25,734 bases of DNA, taken from JAFGIG01 sp964397545. Its GTDB lineage: Bacteria; SDB-A. Positions 8,307-15,220 of the stretch are shown piece after piece (the stretch's first letter is position 1; the number at the start of each line of letters is the position of its first letter). The notes beneath the pieces were generated by a model, which was not told where the DNA came from, did no database searches, and saw nothing but the letters and a program-made list of their open reading frames with translations. The position numbers and the translations under genes were made by a program. The stretch lies in assembly GCA_964397545.1 (NCBI GenBank), contig CAYNIW010000028.1, positions 1 to 25,734 of the forward strand. Direction: 5' to 3'.

Positions 8307-8998
8307 TCGAATTCAATCAGGTCACCAAAACATACAGGAAAGACTGGCAAGCACTTGACGATCTAACATTTACCATAGATCAGGGTTCATATACTTTCAT
8401 AGTCGGGCCGAGCGGTTCAGGCAAGAGCACGATTCTCAAACTTATATACGGAGCTATTTCCCCAAACAAAGGCTACGTTCAGGTTTCAGGTTTCAGAATT
8501 CCGGGAATACCTAAAAACCAACTGCACCTTTTGAGAAGAAAAGTCGGAGTTATTTTTCAGGATTTCCGGCTCATGGAAGACAGAACGATTTACGAAAACA
8601 TCGCATTTGTCCTTTTAGTCACGGGAACTCCCAGAAAAACTATAAAAGACAAAGTTTCCGGCGTTCTCGCTTCGCTGAGGCTGACTCATAAAATACACCA
8701 ATATCCGTATCAGCTTTCAGGGGGGGAACAGCAGAAGGTTTCTATAGCCCGGGCACTCGTAAGAGAGCCTTTCGTCCTCGTCGCTGACGAGCCGACGGGC
8801 AATGTGGATCCGGAAGGTTCAGCCGAGATATTCCAGATACTAAAAGACATAAACAACTCCGGAACAACAGTCGTAATGGCAACCCACGAACTCGATTATG
8901 TGAAGAACACTCCTTTCAGAGTCATTTCACTCACCCAGGGAAAAATTGTCTCGGACAACCCGGGAGCAGGAAAGAAAAACGATGTATACAATAAGTGA
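8303..8998 (+). CDS. ftsE: Cell-division ABC ATPase FtsE
   Basis: A 231-residue ABC ATPase with Walker A GPSGSGKST (35-43), Q-loop FQDFRLM near 85-91, signature LSGGEQQ (138-144) and Walker B VLVADEPTGNVDP with catalytic D162/E163. FQDFRLM and TGNVDP are typical of FtsE as opposed to LolD or MacB relatives. The next gene is a recognisable ftsX. FtsE binds ATP at the inner face of the membrane and, through FtsX, controls peptidoglycan hydrolases at the division septum. It starts with an ATGA overlap on the transketolase gene and overlaps ftsX by 17 bases. Nothing unusual was seen in the sequence itself; the company of transketolase and Rnf genes is the odd part. Confidence 0.93.
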   Translation: MIEFNQVTKTYRKDWQALDDLTFTIDQGSYTFIVGPSGSGKSTILKLIYGAISPNKGYVQVSGFRIPGIPKNQLHLLRRKVGVIFQDFRLMEDRTIYENIAFVLLVTGTPRKTIKDKVSGVLASLRLTHKIHQYPYQLSGGEQQKVSIARALVREPFVLVADEPTGNVDPEGSAEIFQILKDINNSGTTVVMATHELDYVKNTPFRVISLTQGKIVSDNPGAGKKNDVYNK

Positions 8999-9908
8999 AG
9001 CTTTAAGAGGGATTTTTAAAAACAAGCTCATGAGCACCGTCAGCATGGGAGTGATGTCCCTTTCCCTTTTTATTTTCGGCGTTTTTATAGTCATCACGAT
9101 AAACCTTTTAATACTCATAGATTTCGCTCAGAAACACGTTCAAATCGAAGTCTTCCTGAAAGACATCCCCCAGGACAAGGTTCAAAGCGTGTATGAAGCA
9201 AGAACGGACACGCTTTATAATCTTATATCAGCTATTGACGAAGTTGATTCAGTAACTTACATAACTAAAGAACAGGCGCTGGAAAGGTTCAAACTCGATT
9301 TTCCGGAGTTCACAGAACTTCTCGGACCCGATTTCAATCCTCTCCCAGCCTCGTTTGTAGTGTATCCTTCACCGGGTTTCAGGACATCGAAATATCTCGA
9401 AAATATCTCTTATAAAATTCAGGACACTCTCGATGTATCTCTCGGAAGAGTTGAAGAGATCAGCTACGGAAAAGCATGGATTGACACTCTCGACAGATGG
9501 GTGAAGACAATAGTTATGGCTGACCTTATAACAGGTTTGATAATAGCAATAGCTTCGATTTTCGTTATTGCAAATACGATAAAACTCAACGTATTTGCCA
9601 GGAGAGAACAAATAGCCATCATGAAGCTCGTTGGAGCTTCGGATTCTCTGGTTTCCAAGCCTTTTCTCCTCGAAGGCAGTATACACGGCGTTTTTTCCGG
9701 AATAGCAGCTTCCTCCGCCTTGTATTTTTCACTGAAAATGCTCGGCAGATGGGCGGCGAATATAACTTTTCCGACTCTTCCAATGTTTATGATTCTCATT
9801 TTCATCGGATTCTCTCTCGGCCTTTTCGGAAGCTGGCTGTCTTTGAGGAAATATCTCGTCGACCCCTGGATCGACGAAGACAATCAAAAAGGAGACAGAA
9901 CTAAATGA
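8982..9908 (+). CDS. ftsX: Cell-division permease FtsX
   Basis: A 308-residue membrane protein of the FtsX/MacB-type permease family. A short cytoplasmic N-terminus (ISEALRGIFKNKLMS) precedes TM1 (about 22-46). An extracytoplasmic domain follows (about 48-165, including VEVFLKD-like and ITKEQALERF strands), then three TM helices ending near 295. The segment REQIAIMKLVGAS after TM2 is the conserved FtsX loop. ATG 8982 is preferred because the protein then begins exactly at the conserved N-terminal amphipathic stretch and AGGAAAG precedes it. A TTG 12 codons earlier is less likely. It is translationally coupled to ftsE (17-base overlap) and to rnfC (ATGA). Confidence 0.93.
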   Translation: MYTISEALRGIFKNKLMSTVSMGVMSLSLFIFGVFIVITINLLILIDFAQKHVQIEVFLKDIPQDKVQSVYEARTDTLYNLISAIDEVDSVTYITKEQALERFKLDFPEFTELLGPDFNPLPASFVVYPSPGFRTSKYLENISYKIQDTLDVSLGRVEEISYGKAWIDTLDRWVKTIVMADLITGLIIAIASIFVIANTIKLNVFARREQIAIMKLVGASDSLVSKPFLLEGSIHGVFSGIAASSALYFSLKMLGRWAANITFPTLPMFMILIFIGFSLGLFGSWLSLRKYLVDPWIDEDNQKGDRTK

Positions 9909-11236
9909 GAAAATTGACTTTTAAGGGCGGGGTTCATCCTCCCGAGAAAAAAAAACTTTCGGAAAAAGAGAGCATAATTGAGTTCCCCGTAAGACCGGAG
10001 ATATCCGTGCCTCTTCTTCAGCAATTAGGCGCTCCTTCCAAGCCTCTCGTTAAAAAAGGGGATATTGTCAAAAGAGGTCAGCTCATAGGAGAAGCACAGG
10101 GTTTTATATCTGCCAATGTTCACAGCCCTGCCTCCGGAAAAGTTAAAGACGTCGATTATTCAAATCATCCGGTGACGGGCAGGGGTATTTCGGTGACAAT
10201 TTCTACCGAACAGGATGACGCTCCGACATCTGATCAATACATCAAGGCTGAAGACCCGGAAAGGCTGTCTCCCCAGGAAATAGCTGAAATCGCTAAAAAT
10301 TCGGGCATTGTCGGCATGGGAGGAGCATCTTTTCCGACTCATGTAAAACTGATTCCTCCTAAAGGCAAAAGCTACGAATTGTTAATTTTGAACGGAGCTG
10401 AATGTGAACCCTATTTGACGGCTGATTACAGACTCATGCTCGAGAGACCCGAAAAGATACTTCTCGGAGCGAAACTCATGATGAAAGCCTGCCATGCGAA
10501 AAAAACATTCATCGCAATTGAAACAAACAAACCCGAAGCTGTCCGCGAATGGGAAAAACTGACATCAGGAGAAGACTGGATTGAACTCAAAATAATGAAG
10601 ACAAAATATCCGCAGGGCGCAGAGAAACAACTTATAAACGCCATAACCGGCAGAGAAGTCCCATCAGGAGGATTACCCGTGGATGTCGGCGTTCTGGTTC
10701 AGAACGTCGGGACAGCGGCGGCTCTTTATGATGCCGTTTACACCGGAGAGCCTCTCATCAGGAGAGTGACTACTGTCACTGGTGCGGTAAAAAAAAGAGC
10801 TAATCTTCTCATCCCCGTCGGAACTTATGTCAGCGACATAATAGAATTTTTAGGCGGCTATCTTGGCGAACCGGGAAAATTAATTTTCGGAGGACCTATG
10901 ATGGGCGTCAGCCAGCGAACAGACGGAGTCCCGGTGATAAAAAGCACTTCAGGAATTCTTGTCCTGTCAAAAACCGAATCTTCAGAAAAACCCGGGACTA
11001 ACTGCATAAGATGCTCCCGTTGCGTATCTGTCTGTCCGATTGGACTGATGCCTTATGAAATAGCTGCGAGATCCGAAACAGGCGACCTTGAAACAGCCGG
11101 ATCCATCGGCGCAATGGACTGTATAGAATGCGGATCATGCAGTTTTATCTGTCCGGCAAGGAGAGATCTCGTCCAGCTAATACGTCTTGCCAAAAACAAA
11201 ATCATAGCCAAGAAAAAGAGAGGGGCTCAAAAATGA
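9905..11236 (+). CDS. rnfC: Rnf complex subunit RnfC
   Basis: A 443-residue peripheral subunit of the ferredoxin:NAD oxidoreductase (Rnf) complex, thought to carry the NADH/FMN site. It opens with FKGGVHPPEKK, the usual RnfC start, followed by a barrel-sandwich segment (PLVKKGDIVKRGQLIGEA), the nucleotide-site region GMGGASFPTHVK and ILNGAECEPYL. Two 4Fe-4S motifs follow: C367/370/373/377 (CIRCSRCVSVCP) and C406/409/412/416 (CIECGSCSFICP). The C-terminal tail is short (27 residues after the last cluster), without the long repetitive extension of Proteobacterial RnfC. The presence of RnfC, instead of NqrA plus NqrF, distinguishes this cluster from Na-NQR. Four-base overlaps link it to ftsX and rnfD. 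Confidence 0.95.
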   Translation: MRKLTFKGGVHPPEKKKLSEKESIIEFPVRPEISVPLLQQLGAPSKPLVKKGDIVKRGQLIGEAQGFISANVHSPASGKVKDVDYSNHPVTGRGISVTISTEQDDAPTSDQYIKAEDPERLSPQEIAEIAKNSGIVGMGGASFPTHVKLIPPKGKSYELLILNGAECEPYLTADYRLMLERPEKILLGAKLMMKACHAKKTFIAIETNKPEAVREWEKLTSGEDWIELKIMKTKYPQGAEKQLINAITGREVPSGGLPVDVGVLVQNVGTAAALYDAVYTGEPLIRRVTTVTGAVKKRANLLIPVGTYVSDIIEFLGGYLGEPGKLIFGGPMMGVSQRTDGVPVIKSTSGILVLSKTESSEKPGTNCIRCSRCVSVCPIGLMPYEIAARSETGDLETAGSIGAMDCIECGSCSFICPARRDLVQLIRLAKNKIIAKKKRGAQK

Positions 11237-12333
11237 TCCAGAATCTGCGTCTTTCCTCTTCTCCTCACGTAAAAGATCCGACAACTACGAGAAGAATCAT
11301 GCTTCTCGTGATCGCGGCGTTGGTTCCCTCTGCGGCTGCGTCGATTCTTTTTTTCGGCTACTATTCAGGGGTTTTAATGCTCACAGGAACCCTTTCGGCT
11401 ATGGCAGCAGAGGCAATAGCCGAACTTCTCAGAAAAAGAGGCCTAAAAAGTCTGACCGACGGCAGTGCCGCCCTTACAGGGCTTCTGCTCGCCTTCAATC
11501 TCCCCGCTTCTGTCCCGATATGGGTCCCTGTAGTCGGAGCTTTCGTCTCAATATGGTTCGGTAAAATGGTATTCGGCGGGCTCGGTCATAACATATTCAA
11601 CCCGGCGCTTATAGGAAGGGCTTTTCTCGTCGCCGCCTATCCGGCTCTTATGACTGCAAGCTGGATACCCCCCGTCCTGACAAATTCCACTGCATCAGGA
11701 TTCACAAATGACAGGCTGCTGAATAATATCGAAAGTGTCGTCTCGACTGAAGAACTCGATGCGATGACTTCCGCGACGCCTCTGGGACTTATGAAAGACG
11801 CCAGAAGAGTCCTTTCAAACCCGGCATCAACGGACCTCCAGAAAGACAAAGCGAGCGGATCTATACAGACACTTTACTCATGGGAAACAATTAAAAACAT
11901 GTTTCTCGGAAACACGGGAGGCAGTCTCGGAGAGACATCCGCTTTGCTTCTCATCATAGGCGGTTTATTCCTTTGCGCGCTGAAGATAGTCAATTGGAGG
12001 ATGCCTTTTTCTTTTATCGGCACGGTTTTTATCTTGACTTGGTTAATCGGAGGGACAAAAGGATTTTTCAGCGGCAATCCATTTTTCGCAGTCGTTTCCG
12101 GAGGACTGATGCTCGGTGCGTTTTTCATGGCGACAGACATGGTGACATCTCCCATGACTGACAAAGGCCAGATCTTGTTCGGCCTCTGTGCCGGTTTACT
12201 CGTTGTCATTATAAGAACTTACGGCGGTTATCCCGAAGGTGTGTGCTATTCTATTCTTATAATGAACGCCTTTACACCTCTTATAGACAGATTCATTGGG
12301 CCCAAAAAATTCGGCATTAAGGAGGTCAAATGA
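11233..12333 (+). CDS. rnfD: Rnf complex membrane subunit RnfD
   Basis: A 366-residue polytopic membrane protein of the NqrB/RnfD family, which binds flavin and forms part of the ion pathway. It begins with LRLSSSPHVKDPTTTRRIM, the conserved cytoplasmic N-terminus. It also contains LTDGSAALTGLLLAFNLP, the GHNIFNPALIGRAF motif and DAMTSATPLGLM (176-187), where T182 is the probable covalent FMN attachment threonine. The C-terminal helices include FFMATDMVTSPMT and the GGYPEGVCYSILIMNAFTP motif, both typical. ATG 11233 (ATGA overlap with rnfC) is chosen over an open frame beginning 105 bases earlier that merely overlaps the rnfC cluster region. It overlaps rnfG by 4 bases. Confidence 0.95.
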   Translation: MIQNLRLSSSPHVKDPTTTRRIMLLVIAALVPSAAASILFFGYYSGVLMLTGTLSAMAAEAIAELLRKRGLKSLTDGSAALTGLLLAFNLPASVPIWVPVVGAFVSIWFGKMVFGGLGHNIFNPALIGRAFLVAAYPALMTASWIPPVLTNSTASGFTNDRLLNNIESVVSTEELDAMTSATPLGLMKDARRVLSNPASTDLQKDKASGSIQTLYSWETIKNMFLGNTGGSLGETSALLLIIGGLFLCALKIVNWRMPFSFIGTVFILTWLIGGTKGFFSGNPFFAVVSGGLMLGAFFMATDMVTSPMTDKGQILFGLCAGLLVVIIRTYGGYPEGVCYSILIMNAFTPLIDRFIGPKKFGIKEVK

Positions 12334-12917
12334 TACGTCTTATTCTTTCCTTGACCTTGATAACGCTTATTTGTGGCGCTTTGCTCGCCATTGTTTACGA
12401 CAAGACAAAAGAACCGATAGAAAAGGCTGAAATCGCCGAAAAAGGTCTTAAGCTGACAAACGTCTTCTCTTCACTCGAACCCGACAACAACCCCATAGAA
12501 AACCCCTATTATCTCACCAATTCCTCAGGAGACACAGTAAAAATGGGATATCTCGCGATTAAAAACGGAGACACTGTCGGGATAGCGTTTGAAGACACGG
12601 GTATCGGCTATGCCGGAAAAGTTGTAGTCCTGACAGGAGTCGATCTTTCAAAGAATTTCATCACTTCAGTGGAAATTCTAAGTCAATCCGAAACACCCGG
12701 TCTTGGGGCAAAGATACAGGATTCCTCATGGAGGTTTCAATTCGCGGGGAAATCGTTAGACAATTCAACACTGATAAACGGCAATTTCGGAGTCTTAAAA
12801 GACGGCGGAGACATTGACGCGATAAGCGGAGCGACAATCTCGCCCAGAGCCGTCTGCGCCGCCGTCAGTCAAAGCGTCAGAACAGCCGACACTCTGAAAA
12901 TAAGGAATGGAAGATGA
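12330..12917 (+). CDS. rnfG: Rnf complex subunit RnfG (covalent FMN)
   Basis: A 195-residue subunit with one N-terminal membrane anchor (about residues 2-24) and an extracytoplasmic FMN-binding domain. The domain holds SETPGLGAKI and DAISGATISPRAV. T169 in SGAT is the expected site for covalent FMN via a phosphoester bond, a reaction normally needing the ApbE flavin transferase, which is not in this window. A very strong Shine-Dalgarno AAGGAGGT (12319-12326) sits inside the end of rnfD, although the gene already overlaps by ATGA. It overlaps rnfE by 4 bases. Length and motifs are ordinary. Confidence 0.94.
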   Translation: MIRLILSLTLITLICGALLAIVYDKTKEPIEKAEIAEKGLKLTNVFSSLEPDNNPIENPYYLTNSSGDTVKMGYLAIKNGDTVGIAFEDTGIGYAGKVVVLTGVDLSKNFITSVEILSQSETPGLGAKIQDSSWRFQFAGKSLDNSTLINGNFGVLKDGGDIDAISGATISPRAVCAAVSQSVRTADTLKIRNGR

Positions 12918-13522
12918 AAAAGAAAGGACCTTTTTACGAACTACTCAAAGGCATTGTAAAGGAGAATCCAGTTCTCGTATTGGTTCTCGGAATGTGCCCG
13001 ACACTCGCCGTCACAACAAGCGCCAAAAACGGCATCGCGATGGGTATAGCAGCGACGGCAGTTCTTATCGGTTCGAATTCCGTAATATCTTTGATAAGAA
13101 AATTCGTTCCTGATGAAGTCAGAATCCCCATATTTATAGTTGTAATAGCTTCTTTCGTCACGGTGATACAGCTCGTGATGAACGCTTATTTTTATGAACT
13201 CTTTAAGGTTCTCGGACTGTTCATTCCGTTAATTGTAGTCAACTGCATAATACTCGGCAGAGCTGAAGCATTCGCTTCAAAAAACAATGTTTTTCTTTCA
13301 ATCCTCGACGGAATCGGCATGGGAATCGGATTCACTCTAACTCTTTTTTTTCTCGGAGCTTTCAGAGAAATTCTCGGCAGTGGAACAGTCCTCGGTTTAG
13401 ATATATTGGGTGAATCTTACTCGAAGAACCCAATGCTCATAATGATTCTCCCGCCCGGCGGATTTCTCATGCTCGGGTTGATGATGGCTTTCGTGAAAGT
13501 ATTCACTGAAAAAAGAAAATGA
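12914..13522 (+). CDS. rnfE: Rnf complex membrane subunit RnfE
   Basis: A 202-residue NqrD/RnfE-family protein with about six TM helices. ENPVLVLVLGMCPTLAVTTS at the first helix and IPLIVVNCIILGRAEAFAS at the middle are diagnostic. C28 and C111 correspond to the cysteines that, with the matching pair in RnfA, hold the intramembrane 2Fe-2S cluster. FREILGSGTVLG is also conserved. It is coupled to rnfG by ATGA and is followed by rnfA after 10 bases. Confidence 0.95.
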   Translation: MKKKGPFYELLKGIVKENPVLVLVLGMCPTLAVTTSAKNGIAMGIAATAVLIGSNSVISLIRKFVPDEVRIPIFIVVIASFVTVIQLVMNAYFYELFKVLGLFIPLIVVNCIILGRAEAFASKNNVFLSILDGIGMGIGFTLTLFFLGAFREILGSGTVLGLDILGESYSKNPMLIMILPPGGFLMLGLMMAFVKVFTEKRK

Positions 13523-13532
13523 GGTTTAAGTC

Positions 13533-14111
13533 ATGATTTTTTTGCTTATATTTATATCAGCCGCTCTTGTAAATAATTTTGTTCTGAGCAGATTTCTCGG
13601 AATCTGCCCTTTTTTGGGCGTGAGCAAGAAACTCGATTCAGCAATAGGAATGGGCATAGCCGTCATATTCGTCATGGTTCTCGCTGTGAGCGTGACATGG
13701 CCTCTCCAGCATTACATCCTCAATCCCCTCGGGCTCGCGTATCTTCAGACTATAACCTTCATACTGATAATAGCTTCTCTTGTTCAGCTCGTTGAAATGA
13801 TTTTGAAAAAAAACATTCCCGCTCTCTATCACTCGCTCGGAATTTATCTCCCGCTAATCACAACGAACTGCGCCATTCTCGGTATTGCCATTGACGCAAT
13901 ACTCAAAAAATATTCACTCGCCGCTTCTCTTGTTTACGCGCTCGGGGCGGGTGTAGGATTCACGCTCGCGCTCGTGATAATGGCAGGAATAAGAGAAAGA
14001 CTCGAAACAGCCGATACTCCGGCGCCTTTCAAAGGGACGCCCATAAATCTTATCCTTGCCTCTCTCTTATCTATAGCTTTTATGGGATTTTCGGCGCTCG
14101 TTACGGTCTGA
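13533..14111 (+). CDS. rnfA: Rnf complex membrane subunit RnfA
   Basis: A 192-residue NqrE/RnfA-family protein with about six TM helices. Motifs: NNFVLSRFLGICPFLGVSK, LVQLVEMILKK, LGIYLPLITTNCAILG, and GVGFTLALVIMAGIRERLE. C25 and C113 are the cluster cysteines pairing with those of RnfE. GAGG precedes ATG 13533 at 8 bases. In most Rnf operons rnfB directly follows rnfA. Here the reading stops at 14111, and 4 bases later the stop of a convergent GGDEF gene begins. No RnfB, with its multiple Cys clusters, occurs anywhere in the window. Confidence 0.95.
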   Translation: MIFLLIFISAALVNNFVLSRFLGICPFLGVSKKLDSAIGMGIAVIFVMVLAVSVTWPLQHYILNPLGLAYLQTITFILIIASLVQLVEMILKKNIPALYHSLGIYLPLITTNCAILGIAIDAILKKYSLAASLVYALGAGVGFTLALVIMAGIRERLETADTPAPFKGTPINLILASLLSIAFMGFSALVTV

Positions 14112-14115
14112 TATT

Positions 14116-15021
14116 TTAACCGAGCGTCAGCACGTTTTTTCCTCTTTTTTTGCTCGAAAACATTAGACTGTCCGCTCTGTCTATCAATGCTTGAACCGAG
14201 TCTTCTTTGAGAGCTTCGGTTACTCCGGCGGAAATCGTCACTGCCGCTTTATTTCCGGCTATAGTCAAGAACGAGCTTTCGACAAGTCTTCTTATCCTTT
14301 CGGCTAAAAAGCTTGTTTCCTGAATTTTGGCGTTCTCAGTGATCAGGACAAACTCTTCTCCGCCCCATCTGCAGGCTTTGTCTCCATGCCTTAAATTTCC
14401 TTCTATGGTTTTAGCGACCATTTTCAAAACGCTGTCGCCGGCGCTGTGCCCGAATTTATCGTTTACAATCTTGAAATCGTCAATATCCGCAAAGACAAGT
14501 CCGAAGGGAATTGAATATTTTTTAAGTTTATATATACCCGTCTCAAGAGAAATTTCAGCCATTTTTCTGTTCCCGATTTCTGTAAGATGATCTGACAGAG
14601 AAAGTTTCTCAAGTTCTTCTATTCTCTTTTTATAAGCTTTGCCCGAAATTTTTTCGCTGAATAGCTGGACGCAGGAATCTGCTTTTCCTGATTTATTGTT
14701 CAAAGGGATTATCTTTGTGTTGACAAGGACTCTGTGGCCTTCTTTGTGATGAAAATAAAGCTCCGCCTCGGCTGTTTTACCTGAGATAATGACTTCACGG
14801 GCAATGCAATTTCCCGGACAATTCATAGCGCAAAACTCGTCAAGGTGAACAAGAATACCGTCTGAACATTTTCGTCCCATGACTTCATTCTGGGTCCATC
14901 CAGTTATCATTTCTGCCGACTTATTCCAGAAAACAACTTCGCCTTTGTTGTCTATAACGTAAGCGCCTTCGATGAGATTTTCCAGAAGATTTCCGATTTC
15001 AAGACATTCCCGGTTTATCAA
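14116..15021 (-). CDS. PAS-GGDEF diguanylate cyclase
   Basis: A 301-residue cytoplasmic protein. An N-terminal PAS domain (about 10-120: GAYVIDNKGEVVFWNKSAEMITGW) contains a cysteine group C52, C64, C68 and C72 in the segment after GRKC. A GGDEF domain (about 135-300) follows, with LSDHLTEIGNR, FADIDDFKIVNDKFGHSAGD and the active-site motif GGEEF (220-224). An RxxD inhibitory site (R211, D214) sits exactly five residues before GGEEF. The enzyme should therefore make c-di-GMP from two GTP and be feedback-inhibited. The PAS cysteines suggest redox or metal sensing, but this is not proven. The start is TTG 15021, with GGAG about 9 bases upstream. It lies 31 bases downstream of tRNA-Val on the same strand and may share its transcript. 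It converges on rnfA. Confidence 0.92.
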   Translation of the reverse strand: MINRECLEIGNLLENLIEGAYVIDNKGEVVFWNKSAEMITGWTQNEVMGRKCSDGILVHLDEFCAMNCPGNCIAREVIISGKTAEAELYFHHKEGHRVLVNTKIIPLNNKSGKADSCVQLFSEKISGKAYKKRIEELEKLSLSDHLTEIGNRKMAEISLETGIYKLKKYSIPFGLVFADIDDFKIVNDKFGHSAGDSVLKMVAKTIEGNLRHGDKACRWGGEEFVLITENAKIQETSFLAERIRRLVESSFLTIAGNKAAVTISAGVTEALKEDSVQALIDRADSLMFSSKKRGKNVLTLG

Positions 15022-15052
15022 AAAAACAACTCCAGGCGTTGATTAGGATAAA

Positions 15053-15126
15053 TGGGCGGAACAGGATTCGAACCTGTGACCTCCTGCGTGTAAGGCAGGC
15101 GTTCTAACCAGCTGAACTATCCGCCC
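15053..15126 (-). tRNA. tRNA-Val (anticodon UAC)
   Basis: Read on the minus strand, the 74 bases fold as a full cloverleaf. The acceptor stem is GGGCGGA with TCCGCCC and discriminator A. The D arm is GTTC/GAAC. The anticodon stem CCTGC/GCAGG encloses loop CTTACAC (anticodon TAC, reading GUA and other valine codons). The variable region is AGGTC, and the T arm is ACAGG-TTCGAAT-CCTGT. The 3' CCA is not encoded (TTT follows), so it must be added by a nucleotidyltransferase. Class I, no intron. The cognate synthetase gene valS is 4.3 kb away. Confidence 0.97.
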
Positions 15127-15135
15127 GAAAAAGCT

Positions 15136-15144
15136 AATTTACCA
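15136..15144 (-). promoter_or_regulatory. Possible extended -10 promoter for tRNA-Val
   Basis: On the minus strand TGGTAAATT (15136-15144) reads as an extended -10 (TGn followed by TAAATT, 4 of 6). It would start transcription a few bases before the mature tRNA 5' end at 15126. A TTGACA at 15152-15157 is too close (10-base spacer) to be its -35, and the 17-base position holds only a weak TTTCAA. Moderate to low confidence. Confidence 0.35.
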
Positions 15145-15220
15145 GAATTCATGTCAACTTGAAAGATTTTTTTATCTCAACTACTCAAAAAGACCAGGAG
15201 CTGATATAATTAGTAAAATT

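Noticed and set aside
11128..11232. Upstream extension of rnfD within rnfC
   Set aside because: The extra 35 residues read the rnfC iron-sulfur region out of frame; ATG 11233 with ATGA overlap matches the family start.
15205..15210. TATAAT as a promoter -10 for the hybrid kinase, giving a near-leaderless transcript
   Set aside because: No acceptable -35 at 16-18 bases, and an AGGAG further upstream suggests a longer transcript. Left as unproven and not listed as a feature.
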